Source of the DNA: Dendrophyllia cribrosa
Lineage: Eukaryota > Cnidaria > Anthozoa > Scleractinia > Dendrophylliidae
DNA length: 64,000 nt
Direction of reading: 5' to 3'
Assembly: GCA_024195265.1 (NCBI GenBank)
Contig: JAJLRJ010000007.1
Coordinates: 13,790,328-13,854,327 of the forward strand
Shown here one piece after another: positions 32,095 to 43,292 of the stretch (positions are counted from its first letter, which is position 1; each line of letters begins with the position of its first letter). Made by a program: the position numbers and the translations under genes. Under the pieces are notes generated by a model that worked only from the letters and a program-made list of their open reading frames with translations, searched no databases and was not told the origin of the DNA.

Positions 32095-33000
32095 TGAAGT
32101 CTATGGTGTCCCATTAACGCCATAGCATTTTTCATATAAATTTTCCTTTTTTTCTTGGTTTATCTATTTGTAGTTACTTTTATTTCTTTAGTTTATTTCT
32201 TTATTTTTTAATTTTCATTATTTGTTATTTTTTTTTTATTGTTTTCGATTAAAACAAAAAAAATTAAACTTAAGATTAAGCCAAAAAAAAATGAAAATGC
32301 TTGTGGCACATTGATGCCATGTCCCACAATACACTTCCAGAGAAAAAAAAAACACAAAAAAGGCATCGAGAGTCGGAAACATCAACTGGCAAGGCGATTT
32401 GGATTTCAAGACCAATTTACTGGAGTACGTGAAACAGAATTTGAGATAATATGAGATATTAGATTATGTTGAACTAAGATAAAGTAGGTACCCTATGTAT
32501 GCGTGGAGTATTCAGACTCCCTTCCATAGACTCCAGTACTTCGATATTAAGTTTACTGGCAGCCGGACAGGAAAATACTCTGTGACCGGCTGTCTGAAAT
32601 TTTTCCAATTTCAAGTCAATCTACTCATTGTATTCAATTTATACTATGCTATCCTTTTTTAGACTGCTCAGACGTTTGTGATTATAGCTGTCAATTTGTA
32701 GTGCGAATCTTTCTGACCGCTCAGCACTCTTAGCCAAAATGCATAGTGGTCTATGGCATCAATGGGCCACAAGCATATTTTCATATTTTTTTTTTGTTTT
32801 AATCGAAAATAAAAAAAAAATTAATTAAAAAATAATGAAAATTAATGAAAATTAAAAAAATAAAGAACTAAACAAAATAAATAAATAAATAAATGAAAGT
32901 AAGTAAAAATAGAGAAAAGGAAAAACATTATTTTGTTCAGAAAAAAAAGCAAATTTATACAAAAAATGCTATGGCATTAATGGGCCACCATAGAAGTCCC
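32095..33000. mobile_element. Foldback element, about 230-bp arms
   Basis: The left arm starts AAGTCTATGGTGTCCCATTA (32098) and the right arm ends with the complement of CTTCTATGGTGGCCCATTAA (about 33000). The arms also share GCCATAGCATTTTT, a T-rich tract, TTTTCGATTAAAACAAAAAA and GGCACATTGATGCCAT / ATGGCATCAATGGGCC. About 900 bp in all, non-coding; the many A/T runs give spurious short frames. Confidence 0.8.
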
Positions 33001-33264
33001 CTAATTCCACTTGTAAACAATCGTAGTTATAGTTTAAAAATATACAATGATAGTTCTACTGGGCCTTTGTCCAGTGGTTTTTCTGTGTTCTTTTTTTGTG
33101 TAAGGCAGATGCAGGTACCCAGCAAAACAACATGGATTACATTTACTATAGGTGATTTAGGTCGATATATTGGTCAATTGTTGTTTGATTTGTTTATTGA
33201 TACATCGGCTTTACTGTCGGTAGTGTATCAGACAGCTTTCACTATTTAGTGATTGTACTGTTTA

Positions 33265-34060
33265 AAAAACTAAATGTGGTCATTTTTAGGAAGCTCTAAC
33301 TGCCAAGATGCAGTCATTTTTAGGCAGGACAGAGCAGTTATGACAGACAATGACAATGTCAGTCATCACAAATCAAAAAAAAATTGTTCCCTCAAAATAT
33401 GAAAAAACTCCTGCAAAAAATTTCATGCTACACGGTAGTAAGAAAGGAGTAGAGGAGGAGGCTTAATAGCGAAATGGGGGGATGTCCTGGAGGGGACTAA
33501 ATATTGCATGTGTTTAACCATGTGGTAAACTTAACATAGACTGGATAAAAAAAAATATTAAGCCCCCCTTCCCCAACATTTGTGAAACCTAAAATGAATA
33601 AGCCCAGTGAAGTCTCATGAAGTCCCAGTGAACAGTGAATTTTGTACTGTTTAAAAAACTAAATGAAAAGCACTTAAAAATTTATTAAATCGGATGAAAG
33701 CATAAATTGAGTCTCAATTCAAATGAGATGAAAGGTAAGGCAGTTTTTGTTTGTTGTAGTATTCACTGTTGGGTTTTCAAAATGTGGTCATTTTTAGGAA
33801 GCCCTAACTGCCAAGATGCAGTCATTTTTAGGCAGGACAGCAGTGAAAACTATAGCAACTAAAAATGGCAACCATGATTGAGAACTTGCTCGAAAATTCT
33901 GATCATTATCCGTCTGTAAATATATTGGGGGTGGGAGGGGGTGGAATTCTCTCAGTGGTATATATAGGTCAACAGTACATACTGTCCATGGTATATCGGT
34001 CAACTGTAGGTGGTGTATCAGAGAACTTTCACTTCGTAGTGATTAAGTACAGTGAGTTTC
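33265..34060. repeat. Local duplications, including kinase 3' end
   Basis: ATGTGGTCATTTTTAGGAAG with its about 75-bp context occurs at about 33273 and again at 33782. The second copy continues into CAACTAAAAATGGCAACCAT, which duplicates the 3' end of the kinase exon (31770-31850). A further about 220-bp unit (TTTCATGCTACACGGTAGTA ... CATGTGGTAAACTTAACATA) is present at 33348-33570 and 34376-34640. No coding potential remains. Confidence 0.75.
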
Positions 34061-34469
34061 ATGTTGCATAAAAATGGCTTGAAGAAATTTATGATCATGA
34101 GTGACTCAAAACCTCTACTGTATCACACCAAATATATTTCAAGAAGCTAGGATCTGAAAACCTGGAGGGGGGTTAAATGGAAGAAATCGGATATATTACA
34201 CGCGTATTTAATTATATTATATGCTAAACACAACTTAGACTTAGAAAAATATACCATGTGGATTTAAATTTTTGCCATTCTAATTTTTGTGATATGTGTT
34301 TTTTTCAAGATTCGCAAAAAAAGGTTCCCATATATAGAACGTTTAAAGTTAGAGTAAATCAGAGAAAATTTGTTCCCAGCAGGCAATGTCTGTCATAACA
34401 AATCAAAAAACTTTCCCTCAAAAATACGAAAAAACTCCCGCAAAAACTTTCATGCTACACGGTAGTAAC

Positions 34470-34470
<1 letters not shown>

Positions 34471-34500
<30 letters not shown>
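34471..34500. repeat. C homopolymer tract (30 bp)
   Basis: Thirty consecutive C inserted within one copy of the 220-bp duplicated unit; the other copy (33348-33570) has none at the matching place. Confidence 0.85.
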
Positions 34501-34799
34501 ATGTGTGAAAGTAGGTGGGGGCCTAATAGCGAAATGGGTGGGCGGAGGGAGGGGAGTCCAGGAGGGGACTAAATATTGCATGTGTCTAACCATGTGGTAA
34601 ACTTAACATAGACTTGAAAAAAAAAATTACTAAGCCTCGAGTTTTAAAACTTGATAATACACACTGCCTGTTTTTTAAACAGTACTTAATTAAATTTGGG
34701 GCAAATGTCATAACACAGCAATATAAATTAAACATGGTACAAATGACCACATTTGTTCATTGCAAAATATAAGCGTACATTCACTACTGGGAGCAACCC

Positions 34800-35430
34800 T
34801 GTGAAATTTATGTGAAATTCATGTGAAAACCATGTGAAACTTTAAAGGATGTGAAACACCCTGTGAAACACCCTGTGCAATGAAAAGTGCTTCTTGCACA
34901 AAATTATGAGGTTGATTCTATCCTGTGAAAAAATGTGTGAAATTGTAACATACTTTTTCAAACTGAACAAACATGTGAAATATCCATTGATTTTAAGAAG
35001 AGAAATTTCACCCTGTGAAATATCCTGTGAAATCAAAAGTGCTCCTATAAAATATATAATCTACCCTGTGAAAAAATATGTGAAATTTTTAGATACTGTT
35101 TTGTGGCAAAAAGCCATGTGAAACACCCTGTGAAATAAAAAGTGCTTCCTGTAGAAAAAATTCTGAGGTTGATTCTGCCCTGTGAAAAAATGTGTGAAAT
35201 TATGATACTGTTTAAAACTGAAAAAGCCATGTGAAACAGCATGTGAAATATCATGCATTGTAAGGAGAGAAATTTCACCCTGTGAAATATCCTGTGAAAT
35301 CAAAAGTGCTTTATTGACTGTACATATGCATGTATATAATTAGGATTATTACACAAAGGATACTTCACCCTGTGAAACATCCCGTGAAATGTACTCAAAA
35401 GCAAGGTAACAAGCTTAAGCATCATATCAT
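34800..35430. repeat. TGTGAAA-rich tandem region, about 260-bp units
   Basis: About 30 copies of TGTGAAA or close variants. Two longer units align: TGAGGTTGATTCTATCCTGTGAAA at about 34907 versus 35162, and GAGAAATTTCACCCTGTGAAATATCC at about 34999 versus 35266, offsets of about 255-267 bp. Short frames on either strand here are by-products of the repeat. Confidence 0.8.
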
Positions 35431-35747
35431 CACCCTGTGAACTTATTTGTAGCTTAAAATCATTGTTTAAATATTTAAAACTGAAACATTTATATATCAA
35501 ATCAAAGAAAATGCTGCTAATTTAAATAGCAGCTAATAAAGTTTTCACTTAACTGAAAATCAAAGTACATGTACAGTGTGATTCAAGAAGAAATGGCATC
35601 AATATTGCCTTTTAATGTACTCCACAGATTTACTAATATTACACATACATGTATTAGTGCAATGCTCAAAAAATCTTAGTTGGGATTCAATGCCACAGTT
35701 CAAAAAGTTTCGAATAATTTTTACATTTCTAAATGTAGGATTAGTTA

Positions 35748-37519
35748 TTAAAGCTTAGTTTTGTGATTCAAGATCCACAACTTGTTGCAGTCTTCATTGT
35801 CCTTTGCTGTTACAAGAGGTTTGGAGATGTTGTCAACAGGCACTATTTTTTCAGTGAATCTGGTTGTGTTGACCCACCAGAGACCGCTCTCCTTGTCTTG
35901 GGTCGTTAGGGAAAACACATGCACACAAGCAGATTCTATTGACTGATTTTCAACCTTGTGGCAAGTAAAGTGGAGAACCTTTCCAAATTGTGTACCAGTG
36001 GTATTCTTTACAGCAACAATTGATGACAGTGTTCCTGTTTTCTCTTTGCCTGTTGTGACCCAGGTTAGGGATTTGCCAGTGATAGGATCATCTTTTTTCT
36101 TGTGAAAGGACTTCTGAAACTGTGGCTCTGGCTCTGCTTCTACCTTCTTATTGTTACAGGGTTGACCAGAGTTGTTAAGTGGAAGCTTTCCTGTCACTTT
36201 CATATACTGGCACCAGTCAAAGATCTACACACAGAAGATTAACCAGTCAGTTTTTTACTTATTATTTTTTTCTAATTATTTTATTTTTTTGCCAATGGCA
36301 GGTAACTGGAGCAATTTCTGGAAAAAAAAACCAATCATAATAATTATGATTGTTTTGATGGACCACCAAGTTGGTCCTTGACGAGAGAGAAAAAAGAACA
36401 AAATTTTTTTTATGGTTGAAGTTTGTCCCAGTGCTGTCATTAGTACCTGCTGGCAGCCGGTTATCATGGCTGGTGTAACTGTGGTGAAGAAGACCAACAA
36501 TTATTCAAAGTTTGAAAATGACTAAAGGAAAACCATGGAAAGCTACATTATCTTGAGTTTATGACCACCTAAAGCCATACAGCCCAGTGGTCCATTGCAT
36601 ATGTTGGACGACTGAGTTGGTCACTCAAACTCACCACAAGGATTGACTGTGCAGATTTTAACTACATTCTAAAAACAGAAACGCTAAAAATGTAATATAA
36701 AGGTACATTTGTATCTTGTTCAGTCAACAGAAACAGGCAATATCGGAAACGTTTTGAACCGTTTTAATGGATAGATGTTAGTGTATGTTTTTGCATGAGG
36801 TCACAAATGTGAAAACAATATCTACACATATCTTGCCAAATAGCATGTCATCTTAGTAGTAATATCATGCATTATTATTCAACTGCACTCAGTAGAGTAC
36901 AAATAACACCCAAAATGAGTACAAATATCTCACGGTATTTGTACTCCAGAAGACCGTTTTGACTGGTTTTTCACAAACGTCACTTCGAGCATTAGTCTTA
37001 TGTAAGCAGTGAAAAAATGGCTGAAATTGTTCCCAAACTAGAACAGTCAAAACAGTCAAAATTATGCGTTTAATCACACAAAGTATTTCTTCGCTGTACA
37101 AAAAGTACATGCGACCAAACAACTACATGACTGATAATTCGTCATCATTTTTTTTAATAAAGTGCACACGCACTGACAAACAAGTTCAAATAGCACGCGC
37201 ACAACAAACTTAAAAAAGTAAGAAAGATTAAAACGGTGTTCATGACTAAGTTGAATAACTAAGTTGAGCCCTATGGGCTCGCCAAAATACAGCGAGACTC
37301 GTAAAAATATCCCACGATACTACACACTAAACCGTCCAATAAGATATATGTACTTACTCTATATGTCTCCATAACATTGGCTTCAGGATGGCATCTATTG
37401 GTTACTCTCCTGCATATCCAACTGTTCATTCTTTCATACACAAACATCCACCAACTATGCACTGGCCCATGGGCAGCAATTCCTCTTGCAATGTGGTGTA
37501 CCATATGCATGCTCATTGT
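35748..37519 (-). pseudogene. Two 3' exons of a second Tnp2/CACTA-like transposase
   Basis: Exon 37519-37358 lies between a TTTAAAG acceptor and a GTAAGT donor. It encodes MSMHMVHHIARGIAAHGPVH, SWWMFVYERMNSWICRRVTN and HPEANVMETYR. The GPVHSWWMF.YER motif is a hallmark of the C-terminal (DUF4218-like) part of Tnp2 transposases. Exon 36224-35748 follows a TGTGTGTAG acceptor, continues in phase as IFDWCQYM, and ends with a Trp-containing C-terminal module (GLWWVNTTRF...VPVDNISKPLV) to a stop. The catalytic N-terminal part is not present in recognisable form. It differs from the copy at 23279-26001, so two subfamilies are present. The intron holds an AT-rich spacer. Confidence 0.7.
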
Positions 37520-37900
37520 CTTTAAACAAAATGTAAATTCCAAATTGTAAACAAAAGTTGAAACATTTGGTTGAAAGTGCAATTCCTCAAAACATGATAT
37601 TCCCTTTTATTCAAAGTGCAACCAACAAAAAAATAGATTGGTAGTTACATGTAAATCACAAAAGGAAAACCTTGATTTGAGTAAGCTCTTTGAATTTGTC
37701 TTTTATGTATCAAAAAAGGAGAGACAATAAAATAATGCTTATCGTATTAACATACACAGAATAAAACCTTTACCTCCCAAGAGTTCCAATCACTGAAATT
37801 CAAGAAAAATCCTAAATTTCATTTTGTAAAATATTAAAAAACAAATGGTACATGTACCATATTTGAATTATTTATTTATTTTGAATTATTTATTTGAAGT

Positions 37901-38353
37901 TTGTCCCCTTTGAATACAAAAGTACTGCCAACAAAGAGGTTTCACGCACTCGAAATTTTCCGGAATTTCAGTTTTCCCAGCGAAAACAAATTAATTTTCA
38001 CTATGGACATTACCTCTTTATATACCGTCATCCCCAATGACGAAGGACTTCAAGCACTAAAATATTTTTTCGACCAGCGCTCCATTCAAAACCCAAGCTC
38101 AGAAACACTGCTCCGCTTAGCCGAATTAGTTTTGACACTTAACTGTTTTTCATTTTCCCAAAACTACTACAAACAAGTTAATGGAGTCGCCATGGGCACC
38201 AAAATGACACCAAGCTACGCTAACCTTTTTGTAGGCCACATCGAAGACAAATTTTTTAATCAGTACCACGGAACCAAACCCGAACTCTACGGCCGCTACA
38301 TCGATGATTGCATTGGCGCTACCTCTTCCAGTAAAGAGGAACTTAATTCATAA
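37901..38353 (+). pseudogene. Penelope RT palm, 5' fragment
   Basis: Carries the RT palm motifs A, B and C (YIDD) and ends at a premature stop created by a one-base shift just after SSSKEEL. The upstream fingers and the Penelope N-terminal domain are absent. Confidence 0.85.
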
Positions 38354-38466
38354 CTTCTGTCAATACTTTTCATCCAGCTCTAAAATATACCTGGGAAATT
38401 TCCGAAACCTCAGTCGCTTTTCTTGACATTAATATTTCAATCAACGGTAACAGTTTATCCACAAGT

Positions 38467-39354
38467 GTGCATTACAAACCTACAGATTCCCACAGTTATC
38501 TGTTACATTCATCCTCACATCCATCGCACGTTAAAAACGCCATCCCGTATTCTCAATTTCTCAGACTTCGACGGCTATGTAGTGATGACTCTGATTTTTC
38601 CAACAAATCAGAAGAAATGTGCCAGTTTTTCAAGAAACGTGGGTACCCTGACTCTGTTGTTAATACGGGCCAACAACGTGCACAACAGATCGACAGACAA
38701 TCAGCACTACAAACGCCACAGAAGGAAGAGAACGAGAGAATTCCATTCACCCTCACTTTCCACCCACACAACAACACAGTCAAAAGCATCATTTTAAAAA
38801 ATTTCAAATTACTCCAAAACGACCCTGAAACTGGCAGAATTTTTTCACAACCCCCACTAATTTCATTCAAACGTGACAAAAACATAGGCAACTTTCTAGT
38901 TACGAGCGCACTGAAATCTGACGATAAACCGGGAACTTTCAAATGCACACGCACACGATGTAACACTTGTCCTTTCATTCACAACGCGGACAAAATAACA
39001 GGACCCAAACGATCTATTAAAATCACTGATCGTTTTACATGCACCTCCGTAAATGTTATCTACTGCATAACATGTACTTTTTGCAAAAAGATATACATTG
39101 GCGAAACAGGGAGGAGACTGGGCGACCGTTTTCGTGAACATCTCCGAGACGTTGAAAAAAATGACAAAGACGCATCCAAACCAGTCGCGCGCCATTTTAA
39201 TCTTACTAACCATTCTAAACAACACATGACAATCTGCGGCCTTTCCCTACACCAGGGTAACACAGAAAGCCGTAAAAACCTAGAACAAAAAATCATCTTT
39301 CAAATCGGCACTCTCAAACCCCACGGAATCAACGAACGCTTTTCATTCAACTAA
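38467..39354 (+). pseudogene. Penelope RT thumb/linker and GIY-YIG endonuclease
   Basis: A 295-codon frame from an internal Met. It includes the RT thumb region, a Cys-containing linker (TRTRCNTCPF), then the GIY-YIG nuclease: IYIGETGRRLGDRFREH with Arg and the downstream His/Asn block (ARHFNLTNHS) and Glu in NLEQKII. All expected nuclease residues appear present. Protein-like sequence extends upstream of the Met to the frameshift at about 38347. Confidence 0.85.
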
Positions 39355-39451
39355 TTTACATTTCTTTTTCACGTCACCAAATTTCCACCAATAGCGTAGC
39401 TCCACCGCTTACTATATAAAACCACACACTACCCACAATTCCTTGATTCGC

Positions 39452-39483
39452 TCCGACTAAGGGCTAGCGCTCGAAACGTCAGC
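39452..39483 (+). ncRNA. Hammerhead-ribozyme-like motif of Penelope element
   Basis: CCGACTAA, then a short stem GGGC-TAGC-GCTC, then CGAAACGTC. This matches the layout CUGANGA - stem II - GAAA - C - GUC of the minimal hammerheads known from Penelope-like elements. The first core box differs at two positions from CUGACGA, so cleavage is doubtful in this copy. The palindromic ACGT could form stem III between two molecules. It sits 95 bp after the stop, on the coding strand. Confidence 0.55.
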
Positions 39484-39577
39484 TATTTGAATCTTTTTAC
39501 GGTGGTCAATTTACCTTATCGACTCAGTCGATAAAACTAAATTCTCGTCTTTGAACAGAGAGACCAATTCACTTCTT

Positions 39578-40314
39578 TCACTTGGAGGTTTCTTTCTTCT
39601 CTATTTTCTCTTTGCGACATTCCTCATCAATTCCTGTGCCCTCTGAATCCTCTACATCACTTCCAGTTGAGCACTCTGGAGTTTGCTGTTGATTTCGTTT
39701 CAGCAGACCCTTCCTACTACTGTACACAGCTGGTGGTGTTATATTGGCATCATCATGGAATATGTTGTGTAGTTCTTCATAGTAAGCACATTTCTTTGCA
39801 TCATTTCCAGTTTTCTTGTTGTGATCAATGCATGCAGTATAACCTCTTTTGCGGTTCTTGAACTTGGTCTTGAACAAGACTTTGCATCACAACTGACATA
39901 TCCCTGTGCCTGCATTTCCTGGGAAATATCACACCAAATATCCTTGTTCCTTACTTTAGGGTTCTTGAAATCGTTTTTCTTCCTTGCATAGGTTTCAATC
40001 AAACAGATCACTTCCTCTTTAAGCCACATTTTCTTTTATTTACTTGAATCAGATCTGTGATCACTACTGCTGGTTGCTGGCGACAGGGATGGAGCACTAC
40101 CATATTGTGACTGGTATGATGAAGCACTCTGGTAAACTGACAAGTCAGTTTGCTGTTGGAAGGGTAGACCAAAGGACCTGTAATTATCTGTACTTGAGTG
40201 TTCATGCGTGAGAGTACTTGGGTCTGAATAAGTAATACCACTTGGCTGCATACAGACAAGGGTGCCACTTTGTGTATAAGGAATACATTTTACACCTGTA
40301 CCAGGAGAAGACAA
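39578..40314 (-). pseudogene. Myb/SANT-like DNA-binding protein, frameshifted
   Basis: Starts after a TGGTACAG acceptor near 40318. A Gln/Ser/Tyr-rich stretch (LPFQQQTDLSVYQSASSYQS) ends at a stop at 40036. One base away in register comes KKMWLKEEVICLIETYARKK and KDIWCDISQEMQAQGY. A second shift near 39890 leads to KFKNRKRGYTACIDHNKKTG, CAYYEELHNIF and an acidic tail ending at 39578. The W.KEEV..LIE ... IW..IS.EM...GY ... K.KN....Y...DH.KKTG pattern is the Myb/SANT-like trihelix fold common in host factors and Harbinger-type elements. Two frame breaks make it a pseudogene. Confidence 0.65.
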
Positions 40315-40406
40315 CAGGCGAAAAAAAATTAATGTAGATAGTCATATAACAGTGCACTGATTTGAATTTCTCGATATGTGATCTAACAGACATTTTACTC
40401 ACTGCC

Positions 40407-40657
40407 TGCATTTTTACTCGCCTCTGCAGGGCTTAAACAATACTACACAGCTCATAAAATATTCACATGTATCATCAATTAAACCACGGAACTAAGGAAC
40501 CAACATCAATTAACCACCAGGGCCTGAGGTATAAATGTATCATAAGTTTGCATAAGGCAAGAACAAAAGTACACCAGTAAGGTCTTAAAGATGGTAAAGC
40601 TGTGTATCTAGTATAGTGTAGTATTATTTAAGCCCTGCAGAGGCGAGTAAAAATGCA
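40407..40657. mobile_element. MITE, about 250 bp
   Basis: TGCATTTTTACTCGCCTCTG at the left and its exact complement at the right, extended by CAGGGCTTAAA.AATACTACAC, give arms of about 42 bp with one mismatch. TGCA borders both ends and could be the target duplication or part of the repeat. Confidence 0.9.
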
Positions 40658-41191
40658 ATAAATTAACAAAATGAACAAACAGACAAAACGTGGTTGTATT
40701 TACGGCAGAGTCCTTACCCAAATCGCCGAGGAAATCAAAAACATTTTGTGCACCAGTTAATTATATAAAGACAAAAGTTAAAAATATACAAGAAATGGTG
40801 TTACCAACTAGGACCTCCTACGAAAAGCGTTAAAAACAACCTAAACATGCAGCGAAAGAGTAAAAAGTCACCACAACAAATAAATAAATATATAACATCC
40901 AGAGTCAAGGTTCTATCATGGAGGCTCCATCCACAAATGTTCAGAAAGTTATTTGGCAATTTGGTGGTAAAACTGAAAGCTATTGTACAAGCGATTTCGA
41001 CTACTCGTAATTCACTAGCATTTGGTCGATTTTCTGATGAATTTCAGACAATACAGGCAGAAATATGGCTAACTTACAAGTACTTACCAACACAAACGCA
41101 GTCCTTGTATAAAACGCGGGAAAAGCGAGGGAAAATCACACCATATATGAAGTACTTCCCTTAAAACTGCTGTGCACAGGGATTAATTTTG

Positions 41192-41369
41192 GATCCTCTT
41201 TCCAAAGGAACGCGCCGGATCACTGATCCAATGATCCAATGATCGGTCTTCAGATCACTCAGATCAGTGATCCGATGAATCCTTGTCCAGAGTGGATTTG
41301 ATAGATCACTGATCTGAAAATGGATCTGCCCGAAAGGAACACCACAGATCAGAAATCCTGATCCGGATC
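41192..41369. repeat. GATC-rich cluster with inverted repeats
   Basis: Fourteen GATC tetramers in 178 bp (for example AGATCACTCAGATCAGTGATC). The outer borders TTTCCAAAGGAACGCGCC and TTACCAAAGGAACACACC are direct copies. Likely a decayed short element. Confidence 0.7.
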
Positions 41370-42145
41370 TTACCAAAGGAACACACCCTTCCCTTTTGAA
41401 ACTTAGGAACAACACGAGAGGAAGTTATGCAATTGCTGATCAGTTGGAGACATGTTGCCACCTTAAGTGGCACCATCCCACAAGAAATTTCTGAATCCCA
41501 AGTGAGAGGGGCGAAATGGTTTGGCACATACCATGAGTTTGGTCGGTTGTCAAGGCTACCGCATGTGGACCACAGGAGACACACTGGATCATCATTCACG
41601 GGAGGTAAACGAGGGTTAAGAACGTTGCGGTGCATTAGTGCCCGATATCGAAAAGTCACGTTTGGGTACACCGAGTAAATTGGTCGTCTTATCACAGAAG
41701 CGAGATCCATCATGTGTACAAGGCAACCCCACTTTTTAAATTCACAGCCAGTTATTGCTTCTGCTTTCACAGCTTCCACTTCATTCCCACCATTTGTGAT
41801 TATGACATCACCATCGCACGAAAGGGCAATGGCAAATAGTAGATCTTCTGGGATTCCAGAGCGTTCCTTGGTTAGTTGAAAAATTTAGTGTGTTGCATAG
41901 TACTCCGCATTGAAGTGTAGCTCTTAGGCAACAAGAAGGCGCAAACAGCCATGATGTAATTGATCTCCGCAAAGGACCAGGGAGAAAGAATTGTTTAAAC
42001 AGTTCCCGTCTCTGGTTACAGTCAATGCCACGGGCTTGTCGGCAAAATATTGCAATCGATGTCATCAGGAATCAAACCAGTGCTGAAATCATCTTTAGAC
42101 CACTTTGACAGATCTACATTTCCACCTTTTGACGCCCAGAGAATA

Positions 42146-43292
42146 GGCTTATTGTACTTTGCGAAACGAAACGAAACGAAACGAAGTGAAATGGGAATCT
42201 GTACTTTGCGAAATAAACAAGTAGCAAGTCGAAATTCGTCGTACCGTACAATCCACCGAATTGAACGATCCTTGTGTGATGTCTCTGTGTATCTTTTGCT
42301 TTCCCTGTCGCTTGCGACACCATCCCAGGAAACTCCTTTCAATCGCCAATGTTGCCATGATGTAGGCCGTGAAGAAGTTCAACTTCTTTATAGAAAAGTT
42401 TCTTCTCTTCTTGGTCAAGGACTTGCAGCATTTTGTTGATGACAACTGTTTTACATGTTGCGCCTCCCGAGCCTTTGTAGTCAACTGTGTAAACATCGCC
42501 AAAAGCTCCTTGTCCTATTCTCTCTTTCACTGGCAAATCATTGCAATTGAAGCATGGGATGCTTCCATCAATTGCATTTCCACTTGGCCCATTTCGTAAA
42601 AGCTGTGGAAGCTTAAATTTCTGAAACATCGACATAGCTGAAGATATTGAACCGCTCTGATCTAATGGCTGATTTTCGCACCAAAATGGTTGTCTCGGGT
42701 GCGCTTTGCGACCTTCGACCCTGTAGCATGTTCTCATTTTGCCACGAGACTATTTACATCATCAAAACAAAACAATGCTTTTAACATTTCGGTCGGCTTG
42801 AAATGACTTATGCATATTTTTTAATTATATATATCAAACATTACAGCAGGATTTGGATTTTGGTCCTTTTCATAAAAGTAACAACTTCAACAACGAAGTA
42901 CAGATATTCTTGCTTGCGTGACATTTCCGGCTGTGATGTTGTTGCAAGCGACAGGGAAAGCAACAGATACACAAGGATTTACAGATTTTCATTTATTCAT
43001 TTTTTTATTTCCCGAAGTACAGATTTTCATTTTTTCATTTCGCAAAGTACAGATTTTCTTGCTAGCATGACATATCCGGCTAGGATGATGTCGCAAGCGA
43101 CAGGGAAGGCAACAGATACACAGAGACATCACACAAGGATCGTTCAATTCAGTGGATTGTACGGTACGACGAATTTCAACTTGCTACTTGTTTATTTTGC
43201 AAAGTACAGATTCCCATTTCGTTTCGTTCCATTTCGTTTCGTTTCGTTCCATTTCGTTTCGTTCCATTTCGTTTCGCAAAGTACAATAAGCC
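42146..43292. mobile_element. Mutator-like element with 9-bp duplication and captured kinase exon
   Basis: The ends GGCTTATTGTACTTTGCG (left) and its complement (right, ending at 43292) extend into inverted arms of about 185-210 bp. Both contain GAAACGAAA repeats, CAAGTAGCAAGT, CGTACCGTACAATCCAC and GACAGGGAA-type text. The nine bases CAGAGAATA flank both sides exactly (42137-42145 and 43293-43301). Long inverted arms and a 9-bp duplication are the signature of Mutator-like elements. Between the arms is a kinase N-lobe fragment and no transposase. Confidence 0.85.
42339..42737 (-). pseudogene. Protein kinase N-lobe fragment inside the Mutator-like element
   Basis: A 132-codon frame: a basic N-terminus, SMFQKFKLPQLLRNGPSG, IPCFNCNDLPVKERI, then the glycine loop IGQGAFGDVYTVDYKG, the beta-3 strand TVVINKML and helix C with YKEVELLHGLHHGNI. 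It stops at the inner edge of the left arm, so the hinge and the whole C-lobe are missing. The usual V-x-I-K reads VVINK here, so the invariant Lys appears replaced by Asn or displaced by one residue. It resembles an exon copied from a host orphan kinase. The style (glycine loop and HGLHH) differs from the kinase at 30965-31780. Confidence 0.75.

Larger units (their letters stand above)
37890..39357 (+). mobile_element. Penelope-like retroelement, 5'-truncated, RT plus GIY-YIG
   Basis: Reverse transcriptase motifs in order: FTMDITSLYTVIPNDEG (motif A, Asp present), NGVAMGTKMTPSYANLF (B), GRYIDDCIGA (C, YIDD intact). A single-base shift at about 38347 follows, after which the frame continues TFHPALKYTWEISETSVAFL and YKPTDSHSYL. 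The C-terminal third has a Cys cluster (CTRTRCNTCPF) and CITCTFCKKIYIGETGRRLG with DRFREHLRD, a GIY-YIG endonuclease core. RT plus C-terminal GIY-YIG is specific to canonical Penelope-like elements. The N-terminus is missing and the frame is shifted, so the copy is dead. The stop is at 39352-39354, and a 3' region with a hammerhead-like motif follows. Confidence 0.9.

Noticed and set aside
37358..40314. One large CACTA gene running from the Myb-like exon through the Tnp2 exons with the Penelope element in an intron
   Set aside because: Same strand and plausible order, but no matching splice phases link the Myb-like part to the Tnp2 exons, so they are kept separate.
40847..41164. Plus-strand frame of 105 codons rich in Lys and Gln
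   Set aside because: No domain-like pattern, no splice or start context, and composition matches the AT-rich background.
42050..42439. Plus-strand frame of 129 codons
   Set aside because: It crosses the target duplication and inverted arm of the Mutator-like element and is antisense to the OTU and kinase fragments.
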